Of a DNA stretch of 64,000 bases, positions 27,947 through 35,506 are shown in pieces. The notes below the pieces were generated by a model that was given only the letters and a program-made list of their open reading frames with translations, had not been told where the DNA came from and did not search any database. The translations under genes were made by a program, and so were the position numbers. How positions within the stretch are numbered: the stretch's first letter is position 1; each line of letters starts with the position of its first letter. This DNA is from Roseinatronobacter alkalisoli. GTDB lineage: Bacteria > Pseudomonadota > Alphaproteobacteria > Rhodobacterales > Rhodobacteraceae. The stretch is from positions 62,001-126,000 of the forward strand of contig NZ_JAQZSM010000010.1 in NCBI RefSeq assembly GCF_028745735.1. The letters are read 5' to 3'.

Positions 27947-29093
27947 GCAGTTCCCGCAGCAGGGCGTTCAGAATAGGGCGTCCTGTTGCGGTTGCGGCGA
28001 TGCGGTCGGCGTTTCTGGTCATGAACCCGTCTGACACCAGTGAATCGATACGCTCAGCAGGCAGGGAATGCCCAGCAAGTGTTTGATAACGTTGAATATC
28101 TGCCCCTTCCGACAGGCGCAACGACATCATCAGATATTCCAGCGCCTGTTCATCCCGGGGAATGGTCCGGCGCGGGCTTTCGCCATGGCCTTTGGTTGTA
28201 ACCTGATCCAGCCATGTCTGGGGGTGCAGGGGTGTTTGCGTGGCGATACGGGCGTTGCCAGTGGTCAGCCGCCCATGTGCGCCGGGGCCAATGCCTGCAT
28301 AATCGCCATAGCGCCAGTAAATCAGGTTATGGCGCGATTGCGCGCCGTCGCGGGCATGGTTGGATATTTCATAGGCGGGCATGTCATGTGCATCACAAAT
28401 TTCCTGTGTTATCATATACATATCAGCGGAAATATCGTCATCTGGCAGCCCTTGCAGCCCGCCTTTTGCATGCCGCGCCCCGAATGCAGTGCCGGATTCG
28501 ATGGTCAGTTGATATAGCGATAAGTGGTCAACGGCCATAGACAGCGCTTCCTGCAATTCGGCCTGCCATTGTGGCAATGTCTGGAATTGCCGCGCATAGA
28601 TCAGGTCAAAGCTGACACGATCAAACGCTGCACGGGCAATATCAAACGCCGCGCGCCCTTCGGCCACGGAATGCAGGCGGCCAAGGCGACGCAGATCAGT
28701 GTCATTCAGGGCCTGAATGCCCATGGACACGCGATTGACGCCCGCATCGGCATAGGCGCGAAAGCGCCCCGCTTCGACGGATGAGGGGTTTGCTTCCAGC
28801 GTCACCTCGAAATCATTGGCGGTGGTCCAGCGGGCGCGAATGCGGTCCAGCAGGGCGGCAACGGTTTCGGGGTCCATCAGGCTGGGGGTGCCGCCGCCGA
28901 AGAAAACGGTGTTCAGCAACCGGTCGCCGGTATCAAGTGCGATGCGATCAATTTCCGACAGATAGGCGGCAGCCCATGCGCGTTGATCGATATGGGCCGC
29001 GACATGGCTGTTAAAATCGCAATAGGGGCATTTCGACTGGCAGAACGGCCAATGAATATACAGGCCGAAGCCGCCATTCTGCCAGTCTTGCAT
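27936..29093 (-). CDS. hemW: Radical SAM haem chaperone HemW
   Basis: A 385-residue radical SAM protein of the HemN/HemW family. The iron-sulfur cluster motif is CQSKCPYC (Cys18, Cys22, Cys25), preceded by GLYIHWPF. FFGGGTPSLMDP and GVNRVSMGIQALND are present. The shorter N-terminus without the HemN extension identifies HemW, a haem carrier that inserts haem into respiratory enzymes, rather than the anaerobic coproporphyrinogen dehydrogenase. It is last in the leftward set rph-rdgB-ridA-hemW and overlaps parB at its 3' end. Confidence 0.93.
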   Translation of the reverse strand: MQDWQNGGFGLYIHWPFCQSKCPYCDFNSHVAAHIDQRAWAAAYLSEIDRIALDTGDRLLNTVFFGGGTPSLMDPETVAALLDRIRARWTTANDFEVTLEANPSSVEAGRFRAYADAGVNRVSMGIQALNDTDLRRLGRLHSVAEGRAAFDIARAAFDRVSFDLIYARQFQTLPQWQAELQEALSMAVDHLSLYQLTIESGTAFGARHAKGGLQGLPDDDISADMYMITQEICDAHDMPAYEISNHARDGAQSRHNLIYWRYGDYAGIGPGAHGRLTTGNARIATQTPLHPQTWLDQVTTKGHGESPRRTIPRDEQALEYLMMSLRLSEGADIQRYQTLAGHSLPAERIDSLVSDGFMTRNADRIAATATGRPILNALLRELLIQ

Positions 29094-29096
29094 GGT

Positions 29097-29480
29097 TCAG
29101 CCTTTCAGCGCGGTCACTTCGATCTCGATCAGCATTTCCGGCTTGATCAGACCGGCGATGACCATCGTGGCGGCGGGGCGGATTTCGCCCATTGCCTCGC
29201 CCAATGCGGGCAGCAGGTCATCCAGCAGGGCGGCATCGGTCAGGGTGTATTGCACACGCACAATGTCGTCCATGGCAAAACCGCCATCGGCAAGGGCCTT
29301 GGCGATGGTGGCAAAACAGTTGCGCGCCTGATCGGCCACGCCTGCGGGCATGGTCATTGTGGCATAGTCATAGCCGGTGACACCGGACACAAAGCACCAA
29401 TCCCCTTTGACCACAGCGCGGCTGTAACCCATGGTTTTTTCGAACGGGGAACCGGTTGAGATGCGTTTCACGTGAAACAT
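29097..29480 (-). CDS. RidA-family protein
   Basis: A 127-residue YjgF/YER057c/UK114-type protein. RidA members hydrolyse reactive enamine/imine intermediates made by PLP enzymes; many subfamilies have other or unknown roles. Conserved bits are SRAVVKGDWCFVSGVTGYD, VRVQYTLTD and PAATMVIAGLIKPEMLIEIEVTAL. In the arginine position of the deaminase active site the sequence reads EIRPAATMV, so the Arg seems kept. The first codons (MFHVKR) are encoded by a parS palindrome, and the gene overlaps rdgB by 13 bases. Confidence 0.88.
   Translation of the reverse strand: MFHVKRISTGSPFEKTMGYSRAVVKGDWCFVSGVTGYDYATMTMPAGVADQARNCFATIAKALADGGFAMDDIVRVQYTLTDAALLDDLLPALGEAMGEIRPAATMVIAGLIKPEMLIEIEVTALKG
29464..29479. 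promoter_or_regulatory. parS: parS site 4, in the rdgB/ridA overlap
   Basis: CGTTTCACGTGAAACA: 15 of 16 bases of the consensus. It lies where the end of rdgB and the start of the ridA-type gene overlap, so these bases serve two reading frames as well as ParB. Confidence 0.85.
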
Positions 29481-30076
29481 CCTTTCAGTAGGGCGGCGAT
29501 GGCTGCGCCGCGATGGGAAAGCGCGTTCTTTTCATCCGGCGTCATTTCCGCAAATGTGCGTTGACTGCCTTCGGGCTGGAACATGGGGTCGTATCCGTGG
29601 CCGGTCTGGCCACGACAGGGCCAGACAAGCTGACCATGAACAAAACCTTCGAACACTTCTTCATGGCCATCGGGCCAGGCCAGCACCAACGTGCAGCAAA
29701 ACCGTGCGTGCCAGGGCTGGGGCGCGTTGCGTTCCAGCAGTTTCGCATGGGTTTTTTCCATGGCCATGGTGAAATCACGGCCATTCGGGGTTTCGGCCCA
29801 ATCGGCGGTATACACACCGGGGGCATTGTCGAGGGCCATGACCTCCAGCCCGGAATCATCGGCCAGCGCGGGCAGGCCGGTGGCATGCGCTGCGGCATGC
29901 GCCTTGATCCGCGCATTGCCGATGAAACTGGTTTCGGTTTCTGCGGGTTCGGGCAGGGCATATTCCGCAGCTGACGTGACCGAAATACCCAACGGTCCCA
30001 TGATCTGGCGGAATTCTTCCAGTTTGCCAGCATTATGGGTGGCAAGCAGCAGGGTGTTTTCGGAAAACGTTCTCAT
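29468..30076 (-). CDS. rdgB: XTP/dITP pyrophosphatase RdgB
   Basis: A house-cleaning enzyme of the HAM1 family that hydrolyses dITP, XTP and related deaminated purine nucleotides to monophosphates. The 202 residues have [57 protein letters not shown], and NALSHRGAA at the C-terminus. It overlaps rph upstream by four bases and the ridA-type gene downstream by 13. Confidence 0.95.
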   Translation of the reverse strand: MRTFSENTLLLATHNAGKLEEFRQIMGPLGISVTSAAEYALPEPAETETSFIGNARIKAHAAAHATGLPALADDSGLEVMALDNAPGVYTADWAETPNGRDFTMAMEKTHAKLLERNAPQPWHARFCCTLVLAWPDGHEEVFEGFVHGQLVWPCRGQTGHGYDPMFQPEGSQRTFAEMTPDEKNALSHRGAAIAALLKGCFT

Positions 30077-30786
30077 ATGATGGCGGCTTTCTGGGCGGCA
30101 ACCAGTTCGCTGACGCCTTTTTCAGCAAGATCCATCAGCTTGTCCATCTCAGTGCGGGAAAATGTCGCGCCTTCGGCGCTCATCTGCACTTCTACCAACC
30201 GGCCGGAACCAAGCAGGATAAAGTTTCCGTCAACACCTGCGCTGCTGTCTTCGGCATAATCCAGATCCAGCACGGGCTGACCTGCATAAATTCCACAGCT
30301 TACCGCCGCCAGATAGTCGGTTACCGGGTCTGATACAATATCGCCTGCTTTCAGCAGTTTGTTCACCGCCAGCCGCAATGCAACCCAGCCGCCGGTAATG
30401 GCCGCGCAACGGGTGCCGCCATCGGCCTGAATGACATCGCAATCAATGGTGATCTGGCGTTCACCAAGCGCGGAACGGTCCACACAGGCGCGCAAGGAAC
30501 GCCCGATAAGGCGTTGAATTTCAATGGTTCTTCCTTGCTGCTTGCCGGATGCGGATTCGCGGCGCATGCGGGTATTGGTGGACCGTGGCAGCATGCCATA
30601 TTCCGCCGTGACCCAGCCAAGGCCGGTATTGCGCAGGAAGGGCGGTGTGCGGTCTTCCAGGGATGCAGTGCAGATGACCCGGGTGTCGCCGATGGTGATC
30701 AGGCATGACCCTTCGGCGTGTTTGGTGACATTGGGTTCGATTGAAATGTTGCGTAAACTGTCTAAGTCACGTCCAGAGGGGCGCAT
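30073..30786 (-). CDS. rph: Ribonuclease PH
   Basis: A phosphorolytic 3'-5' exoribonuclease that trims tRNA 3' ends. The 237 residues include [48 protein letters not shown], the phosphate-binding [17 protein letters not shown] and [19 protein letters not shown]. The frame is open 15 codons further upstream; the chosen ATG gives the standard family N-terminus. It diverges from hrcA. Confidence 0.97.
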   Translation of the reverse strand: MRPSGRDLDSLRNISIEPNVTKHAEGSCLITIGDTRVICTASLEDRTPPFLRNTGLGWVTAEYGMLPRSTNTRMRRESASGKQQGRTIEIQRLIGRSLRACVDRSALGERQITIDCDVIQADGGTRCAAITGGWVALRLAVNKLLKAGDIVSDPVTDYLAAVSCGIYAGQPVLDLDYAEDSSAGVDGNFILLGSGRLVEVQMSAEGATFSRTEMDKLMDLAEKGVSELVAAQKAAII

Positions 30787-30855
30787 GGCAGATATCCTTT
30801 CATCCTTTGGGTTCCGCATACAGGGACGCATAGGCGGTGCGCAAGCCTGATACCC

Positions 30856-30879
30856 CTTGAATTATGTGCTGTTTTCAAG
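30856..30879. promoter_or_regulatory. Inverted CTTGAA repeat between rph and hrcA, possible heat-shock promoter element
   Basis: CTTGAA and TTCAAG face each other 12 bases apart in the gap between the divergent rph and hrcA genes. CTTGAA is the -35 type of alphaproteobacterial sigma-32 promoters, and hrcA-grpE are heat-shock genes. I cannot find convincing -10 boxes at the right distance. No CIRCE repeat (TTAGCACTC-N9-GAGTGCTAA) is seen. Confidence 0.25.
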
Positions 30880-30923
30880 TCGATTTATGATGTTCTGAAC
30901 CCGCATCCGCCATAAGGTTGCCC

Positions 30924-32003
30924 ATGCCTGAAACCCGAACCTCCGCTGATCTTCTGTCTGAAATGAACGACCGCTCCCGCGAGGTGTTTCGCAGGGTGGT
31001 GGAATCCTATCTTGGATCAGGGGTGCCTGTCGGGTCGCGTAACCTGACACGCGACATGAGCGAGAAAGTATCCGCCGCAACGGTGCGCAATGTTATGCAG
31101 GATCTGGAATATCTGGGTCTGCTGGACAGCCCGCATGTGTCGGCGGGGCGCGTGCCCACCAATCTGGGCCTGCGCCTGTTTGTGGATTCATTGCTGGAAG
31201 TGGCGCCGCTGGATAATGCCGACCGCGCGAAGCTGGACAGCACCCTGGGCAGCAATGAGCGCGATGTTTCCAGTTTGCTGGATGCGGTGGGTGGCGCGTT
31301 GAGCGGCGTGACGCATGGCGCGTCGCTGGTGTTGTCGCCCAAACATGAAGCGGCGCTACGCCATATCGAATTTGTCAGTCTTGCCCCGGAACGGGCGCTG
31401 GTTGTGCTGGTTTTCGTGGACGGGCATGTTGAAAACCGCGTGTTTACCCCACCACGCGGGCTGACCCCTTCGGCCTTGCGCGAGGCCGCGAATTACCTGA
31501 ATTCCATGGTGGAAGGGGCAAGTGTTACCGAACTTCTGGCGCGGTTCCGCCGTGAAATCAGCCGCAACCGGCGCGAGATTGACGTGCTGGCAGCAAGCCT
31601 TGTGGAACAGGGGCTTGCGGTCTGGGAAAATGAGGGCGAACCACAGGAACGCCTGATTGTGCGCGGGCGCGCGAATCTGCTTGACGAAGGGGCCGGCACT
31701 GAAGATATCGACCGCATCCGGACCCTGTTCGATGATCTGGAACGCAAGCGCGATATTGCTGAGTTTCTGGAACTGACCGAACAGGGCGAGGGCGTGCGCA
31801 TTTTTATCGGGGCGGAGAACCGACTTTTTTCGCTGACGGGTTCAAGTCTGGTGGTTTCCCCTTATATGAACGCAGAACGCAAGATTATTGGTGCGGTCGG
31901 CGTGATTGGTCCAACGCGGCTGAATTACGGGCGGATCGTGCCGATTGTGGATTACACGGCGCAGCTTGTCGGGCGGATATTGTCCGACCGCCAGGCAGAG
32001 TGA
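30924..32003 (+). CDS. hrcA: Heat-inducible transcription repressor HrcA
   Basis: The repressor that binds CIRCE elements ahead of groESL and dnaKJ operons. The 359 residues begin with a winged-helix domain (SREVFRRVVESYLGSGVPVGSRNLTRD...SAATVRNVMQDLEYLGLLDSPHVSAGRVPTNLGLRLFVD) and end with GAVGVIGPTRLNYGRIVPIVDYTAQLVGRIL. The start at ATG (MPETRTSADLL) avoids a two-codon TTG extension. It is followed 14 bases later by grpE, the common hrcA-grpE pair. Confidence 0.97.
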   Translation: MPETRTSADLLSEMNDRSREVFRRVVESYLGSGVPVGSRNLTRDMSEKVSAATVRNVMQDLEYLGLLDSPHVSAGRVPTNLGLRLFVDSLLEVAPLDNADRAKLDSTLGSNERDVSSLLDAVGGALSGVTHGASLVLSPKHEAALRHIEFVSLAPERALVVLVFVDGHVENRVFTPPRGLTPSALREAANYLNSMVEGASVTELLARFRREISRNRREIDVLAASLVEQGLAVWENEGEPQERLIVRGRANLLDEGAGTEDIDRIRTLFDDLERKRDIAEFLELTEQGEGVRIFIGAENRLFSLTGSSLVVSPYMNAERKIIGAVGVIGPTRLNYGRIVPIVDYTAQLVGRILSDRQAE

Positions 32004-32017
32004 AGGAAAGAAAAACG

Positions 32018-32602
32018 ATGGCCGAGCCGAAACCAAAACTGCATCCGGAAACCGAAGCGGATGTATCGCAGGACCAGACAGCGCAGCAGGATGCGGACGC
32101 ATCTGATTACGCCGACCCCTATCTGGCGCTGGAGGCGGAACTGGAAGCGCTGCGCAAGGAACGCGATGAAATGCGTGACCGCATGATGCGCGCACTGGCC
32201 GATGCGGAAAACAGCCGCAAACGCGCCGAAAAGGACCGTCGCGATGCGCAGCTGTATGGCGGGTCCAAGATCGCGCGTGATATTCTGCCGGTCTATGACA
32301 ATCTGGCCCGCGCGCTGAATGCCGTGAACGAAGATACCCGCAGCGCTGCCGGTGGTCTGGTTGAAGGTGTGGAACTGACGCTGCGCGAATTGACGAATGT
32401 GATGCAGAAACATGGTGTCGAACGTATCAGCCCTGAAGTGGGGGACATGTTCGATCCCCATGCGCATCAGGCCATGTTTGAAGCGCCAGTGCCGGATTTC
32501 AAGGCAGGCCAGATCATTCAGGTCATGGCGGACGGGTTCAAACTGTATGAACAACTGCTGCGCCCCGCGCATGTGGGGGTTTCGTCCACGCCAGCAGGGT
32601 AA
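32018..32602 (+). CDS. grpE: Nucleotide exchange factor GrpE
   Basis: The co-chaperone that exchanges ADP on DnaK. The 194 residues have an acidic, coiled-coil N-terminal half (EAELEALRKERDEMRDRMMRALADAENSRKRAEKD) and the C-terminal head with PVYDNLARAL, FDPHAHQAMFEAPVPDFKAGQIIQVMADGFKLYEQLLRPAHVGVS. GAAGGAAAG precedes the chosen ATG; an upstream in-frame start would overlap the end of hrcA. A small terminator follows. Confidence 0.97.
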   Translation: MAEPKPKLHPETEADVSQDQTAQQDADASDYADPYLALEAELEALRKERDEMRDRMMRALADAENSRKRAEKDRRDAQLYGGSKIARDILPVYDNLARALNAVNEDTRSAAGGLVEGVELTLRELTNVMQKHGVERISPEVGDMFDPHAHQAMFEAPVPDFKAGQIIQVMADGFKLYEQLLRPAHVGVSSTPAG

Positions 32603-32622
32603 AGGGGTATTCCGCCCCTTTT
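32601..32622. terminator. Terminator between convergent grpE and mutS
   Basis: AAAGGGG and CCCCTTT arms around a seven-base loop, then TTTATT. It begins inside the grpE stop codon. Confidence 0.65.
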
Positions 32623-32648
32623 ATTGAGTGTTTCCAGTCAGATGAAGT

Positions 32649-35279
32649 TCAGGACCGGCTAAGGGATTTCAGTTCATACAGCAGGTCCAGCGCCTCTTTG
32701 GGTGACAGCTCGTCCGGGTTTATCCGGGCGAGTTTTTCTGTTGCGGGGCTGGATTGTGGCGCTTGCGGTGCGGGCGTGCGCGCGGCGGAAAACAGCGGCA
32801 GGTCATCGATCACGGCCTTGGGGTTCTTGCCGCTTTCGCCTTGTTCCAGGGCTGCAAGTACTTCGCGGGCGCGGGTGATCACGCTGTCGGGCAACCCAGC
32901 CAGCCGCGCCACCTGCACCCCATAGCTGCGATCGGCCGCGCCACGTTTGACTTCATGCAGGAAGATCACCTCGCCTTCCCATTCCTTGACCGTGACCGTG
33001 GCGTTTTCAACCCCTGTCAGGCGGCCCGCAAGCGCAGTCATTTCGTGGTAATGCGTGGCAAACAGGGCGCGGGTGCGGTTTACATCATGCAAGTGTTCCA
33101 ATGTGGCCCAGGCAATGGACAGCCCGTCATATGTGGCCGTGCCGCGCCCGATTTCGTCCAGGATGACCAGCGCGCGGTCATCGGCCTGATTAAGGATCGC
33201 AGCAGTTTCGACCATTTCAACCATGAAGGTTGACCGCCCGCGCGCCAGGTCGTCACTGGCCCCCACGCGGCTGAATACCTGGCTGACAAGGCCGATATGT
33301 GCATCTGCTGCAGGCACCCATGCGCCCATCTGCGCCAGAATCGCAATCAGCGCGTTCTGGCGCAGGAAGGTTGATTTACCGGCCATGTTGGGACCGGTCA
33401 GCAGCCAGATTGCGGCACCATCCGCAGCGCTCAGGTCGCAATCATTGGCGATGAAGGTATCACCGGCGCGCGTGAGGGCGGATTCGACCACCGGATGACG
33501 CCCGGCGGTAACAGCAAAGGCGCGCGAATTGTCCAGACGCGGCGCGCACCAGTTGCGCGCCAGTGCCAGATCGGCCAGCGCGCAGGCAAGGTCGATTTCA
33601 GCCAATGCACGCGCAGCAAGTGCCAGATGATCAGCGCAGGCCAGAACCGCAGCACGCAATTGCGCAAACAGGCGTTTTTCGATTTCCAGTGCGCGGGCGC
33701 CTGCATTCAGGATGCGGGTTTCCATTTCTGACAGCTCGACGGTGGTGAACCGCACCTGATTGGCTGTTGTCTGGCGGTGAATGTAGCGTGCTGACAGGGG
33801 TTCGGACAGCATGCGGTCGGCATGGGTGCTGGTCACTTCGATAAAGTAACCCAACACGTTGTTATGCTTTATTTTCAGCGACTGGATGCCGGTGTCCTGC
33901 GCGTAATCGGCCTGCATTGTGGCGATCACACTGCGGCCTTCGTCGCGCAGCGTGCGCGCGTCGTCCAGGTCCGGGTCATGGCCGGGGGCGATGAAGCCGC
34001 CATCACGCGCCAGAAGCGGGGGTTCGGCCACAAGTGCGGCATCCAGCAGATCCAGAACCTGATCATGGCCGGTCAATGCCTGTTGCGCCTGTTCAATCAG
34101 GGGCGGGCATTCAGCATTGGCCAGAACCTGTGCAATCCGGGCGGCCTGTGTCAGCCCGTTGCGGATGGCGGCCAGATCGCGCGGACCGGCGCGGTCCAGC
34201 GCAATGCGCGACAAGGCGCGGTCGATATCGGGCACTTCCTTCAGGGAATCGCGCAGATCTTCGCGCAGGCGGTTCTGCCCGTGCATGAAACTGACAGCGG
34301 TCTGGCGCGCAAGGATCGTGTCCAGCCGGGATGAGGGCGAGGACAGGCGGCGTTCCAGCAGCCGTGCCCCTGCCGCCGTCACGGTGCGGTCGATAACCTG
34401 CAACAAGGCACCATCGCGCCCGCCCGCCAGCGATTGTGTCAGTTCCAGATTGCGGCGGGTGGCAGCGTCGATCTGGACAAGATCATTGGCTGAATCGCGG
34501 AAGGGCGGGTGCAGAAGCGGCAGCTTGCCGCGTTGGGTCATGTCCAGATAATCGACCAATGCACCAAGGGCCGCGTGTTCCGCGCGGCTGAACTGGCCGA
34601 ACCCGTCAAGGGTCTGCACCTTGTAAAGGGTGCACAGGCGTTTCTCGGCGGACTGGCTGTCGAAACTGGCGGGCGCCAGAGGCGTCAGGGCCGCGCCCAT
34701 ATCATCGGCAACCGGGCGCAGGCTTTCGGCATGGGTGTCGCTGACCAGCATTTCGCGCGGGGCAAGCCGCGCGAGTTCAGGGCCAAGGCGCAGGCGCGTG
34801 CAGGGCATGACACGCAACTCGCCCGTTGAGATGTCGGCCCAGGCCAGCGCGCCATCGTCGCGCAGTTCCGCATAGGCGGCAAGGAAGTTGTGGCGGCGGG
34901 CATCCAGAAGCGAATCTTCAGTCAGGGTGCCGGGGGTGACAAGGCGCACGACATCACGCGCCACCACGGATTTATAGCCGCGTTTTTTTGCCTGTTCGGG
35001 GGTTTCCATCTGTTCGGCGATGGCCACGCGAAACCCCTTGCGGATAAGGGTCAGCAGATACCCCTCAGAGGCGTGATGGGGCACGCCGCACATGGCGATG
35101 TCGCGGCCCAGATGCTTGCCGCGTTTGGTCAGGGCAATATCAAGGGCGGCGGCGGCGGCCACTGCATCGTCAAAGAACAGTTCATAGAAATCGCCCATGC
35201 GGTAGAACAAGAGCGCATCGGGATGCTGTTCCTTGATCTGAAGATATTGGGCCATCATCGGGGTGACGGTGTCGTTCAC
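32649..35279 (-). CDS. mutS: DNA mismatch repair protein MutS
   Basis: Recognises mismatches and starts repair. The 876 residues have the N-terminal mismatch-binding MGDFYELFFDDAV (Phe-x-Glu), GVPHHA, the lever/clamp regions with KIKHNNVLGYFIEVT, the Walker A GPNMAGKSTFLRQNALIAILAQMG, DDLARGRSTFMVEM, VILDEIGRGTATYDGLSIAWA and THYHEM. I start it at GTG in VNDTVTPMMAQYLQIKEQ, with AAGGAA nine bases before. The frame is open 33 codons further up through GC-rich hairpin sequence, which is not typical of MutS. Confidence 0.97.
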   Translation of the reverse strand: MNDTVTPMMAQYLQIKEQHPDALLFYRMGDFYELFFDDAVAAAAALDIALTKRGKHLGRDIAMCGVPHHASEGYLLTLIRKGFRVAIAEQMETPEQAKKRGYKSVVARDVVRLVTPGTLTEDSLLDARRHNFLAAYAELRDDGALAWADISTGELRVMPCTRLRLGPELARLAPREMLVSDTHAESLRPVADDMGAALTPLAPASFDSQSAEKRLCTLYKVQTLDGFGQFSRAEHAALGALVDYLDMTQRGKLPLLHPPFRDSANDLVQIDAATRRNLELTQSLAGGRDGALLQVIDRTVTAAGARLLERRLSSPSSRLDTILARQTAVSFMHGQNRLREDLRDSLKEVPDIDRALSRIALDRAGPRDLAAIRNGLTQAARIAQVLANAECPPLIEQAQQALTGHDQVLDLLDAALVAEPPLLARDGGFIAPGHDPDLDDARTLRDEGRSVIATMQADYAQDTGIQSLKIKHNNVLGYFIEVTSTHADRMLSEPLSARYIHRQTTANQVRFTTVELSEMETRILNAGARALEIEKRLFAQLRAAVLACADHLALAARALAEIDLACALADLALARNWCAPRLDNSRAFAVTAGRHPVVESALTRAGDTFIANDCDLSAADGAAIWLLTGPNMAGKSTFLRQNALIAILAQMGAWVPAADAHIGLVSQVFSRVGASDDLARGRSTFMVEMVETAAILNQADDRALVILDEIGRGTATYDGLSIAWATLEHLHDVNRTRALFATHYHEMTALAGRLTGVENATVTVKEWEGEVIFLHEVKRGAADRSYGVQVARLAGLPDSVITRAREVLAALEQGESGKNPKAVIDDLPLFSAARTPAPQAPQSSPATEKLARINPDELSPKEALDLLYELKSLSRS

Positions 35280-35337
35280 GGGGCGCTGTTCCTTGTCGTG
35301 CAATTTGCGCGAAGGTAGCGAAAGGCGCGGGCGGGGG

Positions 35338-35380
35338 AAAGGGGGCGCTCGCGCCCCCTCTTGTGCGCGCTTGCGCACAA
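35338..35380. repeat. Two tandem hairpins upstream of mutS
   Basis: GGGGGCG-CTCG-CGCCCCC is followed by a perfect 8-bp stem TTGTGCGC / GCGCACAA with a four-base loop. They sit between the divergent mutS and maeB starts. GGGGGCGC-type hairpins occur in other gaps of the window (about 12365 and 58418), so this looks like a family of intergenic GC-rich stem-loops and not a terminator for a specific gene. Confidence 0.45.
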
Positions 35381-35506
35381 TTCACCCCCTGAGGATATTT
35401 GAACCAGACTGAAACAGGGCATTGGCAGCGCTAACAACAGGATTCCCTTTATTTACCGCAACCGTTCAACTGGTTATGACAGACATAATCAGGAGGAGCA
35501 GTGCCC

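Noticed and set aside
30787-30923. CIRCE operator upstream of hrcA
   Set aside because: No TTAGCACTC-N9-GAGTGCTAA or close variant is present.
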